Positions 6,965 to 16,167 of a DNA stretch of 23,216 nucleotides are shown one piece after another (within the stretch, counting starts at the first letter, position 1; every line of letters begins with the position of its first letter). Position numbers and translations under genes: made by a program. The notes beneath the pieces were generated by a model. It saw nothing but the letters and a program-made list of their open reading frames with translations, was not told the origin of the DNA and ran no database searches. The DNA comes from JALQTD01 sp965657495 (GTDB lineage Bacteria > Bacteroidota > Bacteroidia > Flavobacteriales_D > Sanyastnellaceae): the NCBI GenBank assembly GCA_965657495.1, contig CBFHPD010000053.1:1-23216 (forward strand). Reading direction: 5' to 3'.

Positions 6965-7672
6965 ATGACCGCTTCCGATTCCCCGTTGTTGGACCTCGCC
7001 GATCAAGACCCGCGTTACCAGGCGTTGCGTCCCTTTTTGAGCGACGAACGGGCCGAGCGGTTTGAGCGGGTGCTCAGCCACAGGACGCGCCACTTGACCG
7101 TGGTGCTGGAAAACGTTTTTCAGTCGCGGAATGCGAGTGCCGTGATGCGCAGCGCGGATGGTTTTGGCCTGCAGGATGTGCACCTCATCGAAGACGTGAA
7201 CCCGTGGGTACCCAACCGCGGGGTGTCCAAGGGCACCAACGCCTGGCTGACGCTGCACCGGTACCGCTCCGCGGCTGATCCCACGGCCGCGTGCCTCGAA
7301 CGGTTGCGGCGCACCGGTTACCAAATCGCCGTCACCTCCCCCCACATCGACGGCTACGACGTGACCGACCTGCCGATCGACCGCCCCGTAGCCGTGGTGA
7401 TGGGCACCGAATGGGAAGGGGTGTCCGACCGCATGCTCGAGGCAGCCGACCTGCACGTGGCCATTCCCATGCACGGCTTTGCCGAGAGCTTGAACATCAG
7501 CGTGGCGGCTGCCGTGGTGTTGCATGAGCTGAACCGCCGGCTGCGCGAACAACCCGCGGCGCACTGGGCCATCAGCGAGGATGAGAAGAAGTTGCTGCGC
7601 GCCGAGTGGGCCATGGCCAGCGTGCGCAACGCGTCCGGCATCCTCCAACGGCTGGGCGTCGCCGCCGGCTGA
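6965..7672 (+). CDS. trmH: TrmH-family tRNA (guanosine-2'-O-)-methyltransferase
   Basis: The start at ATG 6965 gives 235 residues; an earlier frame-open start at 6914 would run through the HU terminator and is rejected. The three SpoU/SPOUT motifs are present: motif 1 ENVFQSRNASAVMRSADGFG (49-68, with N50, R55-N56 and R63); motif 2 VAVVMGTEWEGVS (142-154); motif 3 AIPMHGFAESLNISVAAAVVLHEL (166-189), which form the trefoil knot that binds S-adenosylmethionine. A C-terminal helical extension after residue 190, ending in NASGILQRLG, resembles the TrmH-specific C-terminal domain. The likely reaction is 2'-O-methylation of G18 in tRNA. A related SpoU enzyme acting on another RNA cannot be excluded. 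It lies 29 bases upstream of the MATE gene. Confidence 0.88.
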   Translation: MTASDSPLLDLADQDPRYQALRPFLSDERAERFERVLSHRTRHLTVVLENVFQSRNASAVMRSADGFGLQDVHLIEDVNPWVPNRGVSKGTNAWLTLHRYRSAADPTAACLERLRRTGYQIAVTSPHIDGYDVTDLPIDRPVAVVMGTEWEGVSDRMLEAADLHVAIPMHGFAESLNISVAAAVVLHELNRRLREQPAAHWAISEDEKKLLRAEWAMASVRNASGILQRLGVAAG

Positions 7673-7690
7673 TTCAGGCGCTTTTCAACC

Positions 7691-7698
7691 GACCTTTG
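7691..7698 (+). promoter_or_regulatory. Leaderless-type -7 element of the MATE gene
   Basis: The sequence reads GACCTTTG-CGGC-GTG. It has one mismatch to TAnnTTTG (first T is G) and the same four-base CGGC spacer as the thioesterase promoter, leading to the GTG at 7703. This favours GTG 7703 over ATG 7706 as the start. Confidence 0.45.
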
Positions 7699-7702
7699 CG
7701 GC

Positions 7703-9040
7703 GTGATGTCGCACCTTTCCCTTGCCCCCCGCCAATTGCTCCGCGTGGCCTTGCCGATTTCCATCGGCACGTTGGTCCAGTTCTTTGTGGTGCTGACGGA
7801 CAATTACTTCCTGTCGGCGGTCAGCGAGGCGGCCATCAACGGCGCCGGCAACGCGGGATTGGTGTACCTGACCGCCAGCATGCTCGCCATCGGCAGCGCC
7901 TCGGCGTTCCAAATCATCATCGCCCGCCGGCTCGGCGAGCAGCAACCGGAGGCGGCTCGGGCCACCTTCCGCACGGCCCTGCTCGTGCACCTCGGCCTGG
8001 GTGTGGCGATTGCCGGAGCGATGCACGCCCTCAACGGAACGGGCGCCTTGGGCACGTTGCTGCACGACCCCGACGTGCGGGGGGTGTTCGAACCGTTCTT
8101 GAGCATCCGGGCGTGGGGGTTCCCTGTGTTCACCCTGCTCCTGGCCTTCAATGCCTATTTCATGGGGCGGGCACGAACTTGGCCGTTGTTGATCGTTTCG
8201 GGGACGACCGCCGTGGCGAACATCGTGCTCGATGCGGTGTTGGTGGGCGGCATGGGCGACTGGGTGGCTTCGCAAGGGGCGCTCGGAGCCGCTCGCGCTT
8301 CGTTGATTGCCGAAGCGATGGGCCTCGCGGTGGCGGCGTTGGTCTTGCGGCGGGCAGCTCCGGAATTCACGTGGCGCGGGGCGTTGCTCGCGAAAGAGGC
8401 GATCCGCTCGTGGTGGAATTTGGCCTACCCACTCATGGGCCAGCTGGGGCTCACCATCGGCACGTGGACGGGCTTCTTCTTCCTCGTAGAACACGTAGGC
8501 GGCCTCGAATTGAAGGTGTCGCACATCGCCCGGAACATGTTCATGCTCGCCTTTGTGGTTGCGCAAGGGATGGGCCAAACCGCCCGCACCTACGTCAGTG
8601 GGCTCATCGGAGAAGGCCGCCAGTCGGAACTGCCCCGCGCCCTGAAAACCATCACCGGATTCAACGTCCTCGGCATCGTCCTGTTGACCCACGGATTCAT
8701 CGCCTACCCCGGAGCCATTGCGCAGCTCTTCTTCGACGACCCCGTCGGCACGGATGCGCTGGTTCGGACCCTCTGGGTCATCTTCAGCGCCGTGCTCCTC
8801 TACAGCGTGACGTCCATCATGCTCGCCACCATCCAAGGAGCGGGCGCAACCACAGCGGCCTTCCGCATCGAATTCTTCGCCGTCGTGCTCTACATCGCCG
8901 TGACGTGGGCGATGACGGTGTGGCGTCCCCAGCCGGTGTGGGTGATCTGGCGCGTCGAGTGGGTGTACTTCAGCTCCATCGGCCTGGGCTCTTGGCTGAC
9001 GTTGCGCCGCAAAAACTGGATGAACCCAAAAACCATCTGA
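7703..9040 (+). CDS. MATE family multidrug/cation-coupled efflux transporter
   Basis: The protein has about 445 residues, the normal MATE length, and twelve hydrophobic segments in two similar halves. Recognisable features are LLRVALPISIGTLVQFFVVLTDNYFLSAV at the N-terminus, with the D in VLTDNYF at the position of the usual MATE motif, and a second-half counterpart starting SWWNLAYPLMGQLGLTIGTWTGFFFL. It would export toxic or metabolic compounds across the inner membrane driven by Na+ or H+; substrate is unknown. The start is either GTG 7703, favoured by the upstream -7 element, or ATG 7706, a difference of one residue. Only 4 bases separate its stop from fmt, so the two are probably co-transcribed. 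Confidence 0.9.
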   Translation: MMSHLSLAPRQLLRVALPISIGTLVQFFVVLTDNYFLSAVSEAAINGAGNAGLVYLTASMLAIGSASAFQIIIARRLGEQQPEAARATFRTALLVHLGLGVAIAGAMHALNGTGALGTLLHDPDVRGVFEPFLSIRAWGFPVFTLLLAFNAYFMGRARTWPLLIVSGTTAVANIVLDAVLVGGMGDWVASQGALGAARASLIAEAMGLAVAALVLRRAAPEFTWRGALLAKEAIRSWWNLAYPLMGQLGLTIGTWTGFFFLVEHVGGLELKVSHIARNMFMLAFVVAQGMGQTARTYVSGLIGEGRQSELPRALKTITGFNVLGIVLLTHGFIAYPGAIAQLFFDDPVGTDALVRTLWVIFSAVLLYSVTSIMLATIQGAGATTAAFRIEFFAVVLYIAVTWAMTVWRPQPVWVIWRVEWVYFSSIGLGSWLTLRRKNWMNPKTI

Positions 9041-9044
9041 ACCC

Positions 9045-10024
9045 ATGGCCTACCCCACCACTCCCCTGAACCGCCCGTTGCGCGTTGCCTTCCTCGGCAC
9101 GCCTGCATTCGCTGCGACGTGTTGCCAAGCCTTGTGGGATGGCCCCCATGAGGTGGTCGGGTGCGTGACCGCGCCGGACCGGCCGGCGGGCCGCGGGCAC
9201 AAGTTGCAGCCATCGGCCGTCAAGGAGCTCGCGGCAGCCAACGGGTTACCGCTTTTGCAGCCGGAGCGGCTGAAAGCACCGGAGTTCTTGGAAGCATTTC
9301 ACGCTTGGGGTGCGGATGTGGCGGTGGTCGTTGCGTTTCGAATGCTGCCGGAATCGGTGTGGTCAGCGCCTTCTTTTGGGACCATCAACTTGCACGCCTC
9401 CCTCCTGCCCCAGCTGCGGGGTGCTGCTCCCATTCAGCGCGCCATCATGTACGGACTGAAGGAGACGGGGGTGACCACGTTCGCCCTGCAACACGCCATC
9501 GACACCGGGGCCATTTTGCAGGCGTCGCGCGTTGCCATCGGCCCAGACGAAACGGCCGGTTCGTTGCACGATCGGCTGTTGGCGGCGGGAACGGCGTTGC
9601 TCGGGTCCACCTTGGATGCCCTGGCCGCGGGCAAGCTTACGGGCACACCACAATCCGAGCGGATGCCCCAGTCGCCCTTGCTGGAAGCGCCTAAACTGTT
9701 TCGGGAGGATTGCCGGGTGAATTGGCATGCGCATTTGGCCCGGGTGCACGACCACATCCGCGGGCTCAACCCCTTTCCCACGGCTTGGACGCCGGGGCCG
9801 GATGGGCCCATCAAGCTGCTGACGGGCAAGCCGCATTCCGCCACGGACGAATTGCCGCCGGGGACTTGGCGCGCGAACGCTGGGCGCGTAGAGGTGAAAT
9901 GCTACGACGGGTGGTACGAACTCACCTCGATGAAGCCGCCGGGCAAGCGAGCGCTCTCCGGAGTGGACTGGCTCAACGGCCACCACGGCGCACTGCCGGA
10001 CGGCTGGAACGACGCCATCACCGC

Positions 10025-10034
<10 letters not shown>
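9045..10034 (+). CDS. fmt: Methionyl-tRNA formyltransferase
   Basis: The 329-residue protein carries the N-terminal formyltransferase fold beginning RVAFLGTPAFA (13-23), the APDRPAGRG loop (43-51), and the active site GTINLHASLLPQLRGAAPIQ (112-131) with N115 and H117, plus AIDTGAIL with D153. These correspond to the catalytic Asn, His and Asp of the family. The C-terminal OB-like domain follows (about 215-320). It formylates the methionine of initiator tRNA using 10-formyl-tetrahydrofolate. Length is normal (about 310-330). It follows the MATE gene by 4 bases and overlaps the convergent mutase gene by 10 bases at the 3' end. Confidence 0.96.
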
Positions 10035-12067
<2,033 letters not shown>

Positions 12068-12070
12068 GGA

Positions 12071-13348
12071 TCAAGGTTGGTGGTCTGCGAAATAAACGGC
12101 TTGCTCGGGGGCGTTTGGCAAGGGGGACGCACCGCGCTCCACGTCGCGGGGCAAGAACAACGGGGCTTGCAGGCCCGCCCGGCGGCCACACGCCACCCGC
12201 TTCGCCCACTCCCCGCTTTCCCACAACCTCGCCCAGCCGCCCTGTGCTGCATCTTGCAGGTAACGGCTCCAAGCGCTGTCCACAGCTTGGTTCGTGAGGA
12301 ACTCCACGGCGTGGCTGCCCTGGAACGGGTCGCACGTCAGGTGCAGGGATGACTCCTCCCGCATCAGGTGTTGCACGTTGCGCGCATACCGCAGGGCAGC
12401 CTCGTCGGGCGCACCTTCGCGGTGATTGTGGGGCAGGGTTTCGATGCCATCGGCCCCGCCCATCACCGCGGCATAGGTGGCCGCCGTGGTGCGCAACAGG
12501 TTGTCCTCAGGGAGGCGGCGCACGAAAGCGCGGGTGCTCGTGCGGGCGTCGATCCAGAGGGGACGGTGCGCAGTGTGGTGGTGGCTGCACCATTTGGCCC
12601 AAAGCATGCGCAACGCGCGCAACGCCGCGGCCTCTATGAGCACTTCGGACCCCACTGCCCAACGCACCGTGCCATGCGCCAACGTTGCATCCAACGGCAC
12701 GCCTTCCGCTTCGAGCGCTTGAACCCCAGCGTCCCAGCCGCTCAAGACGGCACTCAACGCGTCCACCAGTCCCACCCCCGCGTCCAACCACGGCGCCGCA
12801 TCGCATCCCCACGTCAACAGCTTGGGAAACGCCGCTCCCCAGGCCTCCACGTGGCGCGCCAACGCCTCGCCGTCCGGGCTTCGCAACACATCCCGCGAAC
12901 ACGATCCGGTAAGAAGCGCACCCTCCACGCCGTGTTCCACCAGCCCGCGCAACAAGCCCGTCGCCTCCGGACCGTCGAGGTGCACGTCGACCATGTCCAA
13001 ATACACGCCGTCCAGCAGGGCCGCCATGCCGTGCGATTGCTGGGCCGCCTCTGAAATGCGCAGGCCTTGCACGCCGTGCTCCAGGGCCTGCTGGAGGGCT
13101 GCAGGGTGGTCCAGGGTTTGCTGCAATTGCCAAGGCTGCCCGGCCTCGGGGCCGGCGATGGCCCGAGCGGGCAACCCACGCGGGGCGGCCAGCGGGTCAT
13201 CCGGATCCACCCGCGCGGGCAGTTGCCAACCATCCGGGCGCTCCCGCTCGATGTCCTCCCATGCCTTGCCCCGCAAGCCCCGTTCTGCAATGGCCCGCCA
13301 ACGCGGGTAATCCAAGGGTTGAAATGCCTTCCAATCGCCGTGTTCCAT
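12071..13348 (-). CDS. mutA: Methylmalonyl-CoA mutase small subunit, short form without a cobalamin-like domain
   Basis: At 425 residues this is a mutase-barrel protein related to the MutA partner subunit: WKAFQPLDYPRW, WQLQQTLDHP, VYLDMVDVHLDG, LLTGSCSRDV, a long TTAATYAAVMGGADGIETLPHN segment and LTCDPFQGSHAVEFLTNQ near the end. Classical small subunits are about 600-640 residues and carry a degenerate cobalamin-binding domain; this one stops after the barrel. It lacks the catalytic Tyr and His contexts of the large subunit, so its job is structural pairing with the neighbour. The stop is 3 bases before the large-subunit start, so the two genes are one operon. A leaderless-type -7 element lies four bases upstream of its ATG. 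Short small subunits are, to my recollection, common in Flavobacteriia. Confidence 0.88.
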   Translation of the reverse strand: MEHGDWKAFQPLDYPRWRAIAERGLRGKAWEDIERERPDGWQLPARVDPDDPLAAPRGLPARAIAGPEAGQPWQLQQTLDHPAALQQALEHGVQGLRISEAAQQSHGMAALLDGVYLDMVDVHLDGPEATGLLRGLVEHGVEGALLTGSCSRDVLRSPDGEALARHVEAWGAAFPKLLTWGCDAAPWLDAGVGLVDALSAVLSGWDAGVQALEAEGVPLDATLAHGTVRWAVGSEVLIEAAALRALRMLWAKWCSHHHTAHRPLWIDARTSTRAFVRRLPEDNLLRTTAATYAAVMGGADGIETLPHNHREGAPDEAALRYARNVQHLMREESSLHLTCDPFQGSHAVEFLTNQAVDSAWSRYLQDAAQGGWARLWESGEWAKRVACGRRAGLQAPLFLPRDVERGASPLPNAPEQAVYFADHQP

Positions 13349-13352
13349 GAAG

Positions 13353-13360
13353 CGAAGTTA
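13353..13360 (-). promoter_or_regulatory. Leaderless-type -7 element of the mutA-scpA operon
   Basis: The minus strand reads TAACTTCG-CTTC-ATG, one mismatch from TAnnTTTG, with a four-base spacer to the ATG at 13348. It is back to back with the element at 13377-13384. Confidence 0.5.
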
Positions 13361-13376
13361 CGAAGGGAGGGCAGCG

Positions 13377-13384
13377 TATTTTCG
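13377..13384 (+). promoter_or_regulatory. Leaderless-type -7 element of the CsaA-like gene
   Basis: The sequence reads TATTTTCG-CGTC-ATG, one mismatch from TAnnTTTG, with a four-base spacer to the ATG at 13389. An in-frame start at 13347 is rejected because it would begin inside the divergent gene. Confidence 0.5.
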
Positions 13385-13388
13385 CGTC

Positions 13389-13742
13389 ATGTTTGAAGGC
13401 CCAAAACCCGAAGTCTCCCCCCGCGATTTCTCCGCCTGCGACCTCCGCATCGGGACCGTCATACAGGCCGAGCCCTTGCCCGCCGCCCGCAAACCGGCCA
13501 CGGTCCTGCACATCGATTTCGGAGAACGCATCGGGGTGTTGAAATCGTCCGCCCAAGTGACGGCGCGATACACCGCCGCCGACCTCATCGGCCGCCAAGT
13601 CGTGGCGGTGGTGAACTTCCCGCCGTTGCAGGTGGGATCGATGCGCTCGCAGTGCTTGGTCCTCGGAGGCGTGCCGGAGACGGGCGATGTCGTCTTGCTC
13701 CGTCCGGATGCCCACGTGCCAAATGGCACCCCCGTCGCGTAG
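13389..13742 (+). CDS. csaA: CsaA-like tRNA-binding (EMAP/OB-fold) protein
   Basis: The 117-residue protein matches CsaA over its full length: DFSACDLRIGTVIQAEPLPAARKPATVLHIDFG (an OB-fold start typical of the tRNA-binding domain), then IGVLKSSAQVTARY, LIGRQVVAVVNFPPLQVG and a C-terminal PDAHVPNGTPV. CsaA proteins form homodimers that bind tRNA and have been reported to have chaperone-like activity with SecA clients; the true physiological role is unsettled. The start at 13389 is chosen because a -7 element is four bases upstream and the longer frame has no family match. It is divergent to mutA (40-bp gap) and 33 bases upstream of the HAD phosphatase gene. Confidence 0.92.
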   Translation: MFEGPKPEVSPRDFSACDLRIGTVIQAEPLPAARKPATVLHIDFGERIGVLKSSAQVTARYTAADLIGRQVVAVVNFPPLQVGSMRSQCLVLGGVPETGDVVLLRPDAHVPNGTPVA

Positions 13743-13762
13743 GGATTCCGCCTCATCGGGGT

Positions 13763-13770
13763 TAGTTTTG
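13763..13770 (+). promoter_or_regulatory. -7 element immediately upstream of the HAD phosphatase gene
   Basis: TAGTTTTG is an exact TAnnTTTG match and ends five bases before ATG 13776. This supports ATG 13776 rather than the GTG at 13770, which overlaps the element. The transcript would be leaderless or have a leader of one or two bases. Confidence 0.6.
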
Positions 13771-13775
13771 TGAAC

Positions 13776-14285
13776 ATGCGCGCTGCCATTTTCCTCGATC
13801 GCGATGGCGTAATCAACCACGACCCCGGTGATTACACCAAGCACCTGTCCGAATTCCACGTGTTGCCGACCGTCATGGAGGCGTTGCGGAAGTTGGTGGA
13901 GAAGGGATTTGATTTGGTCATCATCACGAACCAAGGGGGCATCGCTAAGGGGCTTTACAGCCACGAAGATGTGGGCCAAATCCACGATCACCTCACCGAG
14001 CTCTGCGCCGCGAACGGCACGCCACTGCTGGGCATCTACTACAGCCCGCACCACCCGAACTTCGGGGAATCCCTGTCGCGCAAACCCGGGAGCTTGATGA
14101 TCGAGCGGGCCTGTGCGCGGTACGGCATCGACCCGGCGCGGTCGTGGATGGTGGGCGACAAGCCACGCGACCTCGAGGCCGGCGAAGGCGCTGGGGTGCG
14201 CGGCTTGCTGATGCCGGTCAACGGCGATTTGCTGGCCGTGGTCGATGAACTGGTGTACACGCCGCAATGGGAAGCGCATGTTTGA
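13776..14285 (+). CDS. HAD-IIIA phosphatase related to GmhB (heptose bisphosphate phosphatase), zinc cysteines absent
   Basis: The 169-residue protein has the HAD motifs: I, FLDRDGVIN with D8 (nucleophile) and D10; II, VIITNQGGIAKG; III, the Lys in SRKPGS; IV, WMVGDKPRDLEAG. Its order and length fit the GmhB/HisB-N group. D-glycero-D-manno-heptose-1,7-bisphosphate phosphatase, a step in ADP-heptose synthesis for LPS, is the closest named function. Unusually, the positions that hold zinc-binding Cys in that group (CPHHP and CxCRKP) read SPHHP and SLSRKP here. The histidine pair is kept but all three Cys are Ser. The substrate is therefore uncertain. The 3' end overlaps the aminotransferase start by 8 bases (ATG at 14278), suggesting coupled translation. 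Confidence 0.82.
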   Translation: MRAAIFLDRDGVINHDPGDYTKHLSEFHVLPTVMEALRKLVEKGFDLVIITNQGGIAKGLYSHEDVGQIHDHLTELCAANGTPLLGIYYSPHHPNFGESLSRKPGSLMIERACARYGIDPARSWMVGDKPRDLEAGEGAGVRGLLMPVNGDLLAVVDELVYTPQWEAHV

Positions 14286-15162
14286 CCGCGTACAATTTGA
14301 GGCGTGGGACCGGGAACGCTTCTTGGTCAACGGCGAAATCGTGGACGAAGGCGGTTTCCCGCACCCCGTGCGCAACCGCGCCTTCTTGTACGCCGATGGG
14401 TTTTTCGAGACCATCCGCGTGGCCCACGGCATTCCCCAGCATTTGGACCTGCACTTCGGCCGGATCCAAGACAGCGCGAAGGCCTACCAACTGGCCATCC
14501 CCACCCACTTTACCCTGGATTGGTTGCGCGATCGGCTCCTTGAGTTGTGCGCCGCAAATGGCATCACCGAGGGCGGCCGCATCCGGCTGACTTTTTTCCG
14601 AAACGGCGGAGGGCGCTACACCCCGGAGGACGATGGGTTGTACTGGGTTGGCGAGGGCCAATCCATGCAGGACAACGAATTTGTGCTGAACGACCAAGGG
14701 CTGAAGGTGGACATCTACCCGGACATGAAGAAAATGCCCGACCATTTGTCCAACTACAAGAACTTGTCGAGCACTTTGTACGTGCAGTCTGCCTTGTGGG
14801 CACGGGCGCGCTCGTTCGATGAGGCGTTGATCCAAAACACAAGCAACCACATCATCGAATCCACCCGTTCGAACCTGTTCCTCGTCAGCAACCGCGTGCT
14901 CTACACCTCCACCCTGTCAGGCGGCCCCACGGGTGGGGTCATGCGCGCTGCCGTGGCCCGGATTGCGGTGGCCAACGGCTACAAGGTCTATGAGTACGAC
15001 CTCAGCCCGCAAGAACTGCTCCGCGCAGACGAGATGTTCCTGACGAATGCCATTCGCGGCATCCAGTGGGTCTCAAGCTACCGGACCAAGCGCTACTTTT
15101 CCTCCACGGCTCACAAGCTGACCGGCTTGCTCAACGCCTCCCTCGAGCGCTCGGCGGGTTAA
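14278..15162 (+). CDS. Class IV (fold type IV) PLP-dependent aminotransferase/lyase
   Basis: The start at ATG 14278 overlaps the upstream HAD gene and gives 294 residues; the longer open frame from 14245 lies inside that gene. Family features are NRAFLYADGFFETIRV (33-48), the LHFGRIQDSAK segment, LSNYKNLSSTLYVQS with the probable PLP lysine K161, and HIIESTRSNLFLV (191-203) with E194 contacting the PLP ring nitrogen. GGVMRAAV and DEMFLTNAIRGIQWV complete the fold. The group includes branched-chain aminotransferase, D-amino acid aminotransferase and 4-amino-4-deoxychorismate lyase (PabC). The LTNAIRGI ending and a folate gene within 3 kb are compatible with PabC, but I cannot assign one with confidence. 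Stop codon overlaps the convergent permease gene by 4 bases. Confidence 0.85.
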   Translation: MFDRVQFEAWDRERFLVNGEIVDEGGFPHPVRNRAFLYADGFFETIRVAHGIPQHLDLHFGRIQDSAKAYQLAIPTHFTLDWLRDRLLELCAANGITEGGRIRLTFFRNGGGRYTPEDDGLYWVGEGQSMQDNEFVLNDQGLKVDIYPDMKKMPDHLSNYKNLSSTLYVQSALWARARSFDEALIQNTSNHIIESTRSNLFLVSNRVLYTSTLSGGPTGGVMRAAVARIAVANGYKVYEYDLSPQELLRADEMFLTNAIRGIQWVSSYRTKRYFSSTAHKLTGLLNASLERSAG

Positions 15163-16157
15163 GCCCTCACCCGAGGGTCCAACCACCCGTAGAGCACATC
15201 GACCACGGCATTGACCGCCACAAAAACGGTGGCGATGACCGCCACGCACCCCATCACCACGGGCAAATCTCCGACCTCCAGGGCCCGGAACATCAACAGC
15301 CCCATCCCTTGCCAACCGAACACAAATTCAATGAACACGGCGCCGGCGAGCATGCTTGCGAACCAACCGCTGGCCGCCGTTATCACCGGGTTCAAGGCGT
15401 TGCGCAGCACATGGCGCAGGAAGAGCCGCGCGGCTGAAATGCCCTTGCTCCGAGCGGTCCGTACGTAGGTGGTTCCGAGGACGTCTAGCACTGCATTGCG
15501 CGTCAACTGCGTCACCACGCTCACCGGCCGAACCCCCAAGGTCAACGCCGGCAAAATGGCGTGGTGCCAAGCAAAACGCGGGCCTTCAAACGGATCGACT
15601 TCCATGAGCCCGCCCGTCATTGGCAGCCCTGTCCACCGGTGCAACACCGAACCGAAGAGCCAGCTGACGAGGATGGCCATCACAAAGGACGGGGCACTCA
15701 TCCCCAAACTCACCAGCGTCAAGGCCCAGCGGTCGATGCGCGATCCTGCGCGCGGGGCCAACCACGCCCCCAAGGCAATGCCCACACACAGCGCGAGGCC
15801 CATTGCGGTCACCGCCAAGAACAGCGTAGCGGGCAGCGATTCGGCGATGGCAGAGAGGACCGGTCGGTCGGAAACGAAGGAGCGCCCCAGGCTCGGCGGT
15901 GCCCAGTGCACCCCGTCCTCATCACTCCACTTCACGGGACTGAGCTCGGTCCAAAAGCGCCCGTACCGCTCGAGGAGGGGACGGTCGAGTCCGTGTCGCG
16001 CACGGAAGGCATCCACCACTTCTTGGCGTTCGTTTTGGCCCGCCATCTGCCGAGCGGGATCCGGAACGAACGCGAAGATGAAGAACACCAAGGTCCACGC
16101 ACCCCATAGCACCCCGAGGCCTTGGAGCAACTTCCGCCACAGCACGCGCGCGCTCAT
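15159..16157 (-). CDS. OppB/DppB-type ABC transporter permease, without partner genes nearby
   Basis: This 332-residue inner-membrane protein has the OppB/DppB pattern: a first helix (WRKLLQGLGVLWGAWTLVFFIFAFVPDP), a long periplasmic loop including ARHGLDRPLLERYGRFW, then five helices. The loop before the last two contains the cytoplasmic EAA-like coupling helix TYVRTARSKGISAARLFLRHVLRNAL. It would form half of a peptide/nickel-type channel. A complete importer also needs an OppC permease, one or two ATPases and a binding protein; none are in this window. It starts 10 bases after the BT_3928-type gene and is probably co-transcribed with it. It overlaps the convergent aminotransferase stop by 4 bases. 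Confidence 0.9.
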   Translation of the reverse strand: MSARVLWRKLLQGLGVLWGAWTLVFFIFAFVPDPARQMAGQNERQEVVDAFRARHGLDRPLLERYGRFWTELSPVKWSDEDGVHWAPPSLGRSFVSDRPVLSAIAESLPATLFLAVTAMGLALCVGIALGAWLAPRAGSRIDRWALTLVSLGMSAPSFVMAILVSWLFGSVLHRWTGLPMTGGLMEVDPFEGPRFAWHHAILPALTLGVRPVSVVTQLTRNAVLDVLGTTYVRTARSKGISAARLFLRHVLRNALNPVITAASGWFASMLAGAVFIEFVFGWQGMGLLMFRALEVGDLPVVMGCVAVIATVFVAVNAVVDVLYGWLDPRVRA

Positions 16158-16167
16158 GCCGCCCGCC

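Noticed and set aside
7606..9069. 487-codon plus-strand frame overlapping the MATE gene
   Set aside because: Out-of-frame shadow of the MATE gene; no hydrophobic segments or motifs.
13349..13388. Possible cobalamin riboswitch ahead of the methylmalonyl-CoA mutase operon
   Set aside because: The gap is only 40 bp and a predicted leaderless start leaves no space for a riboswitch.
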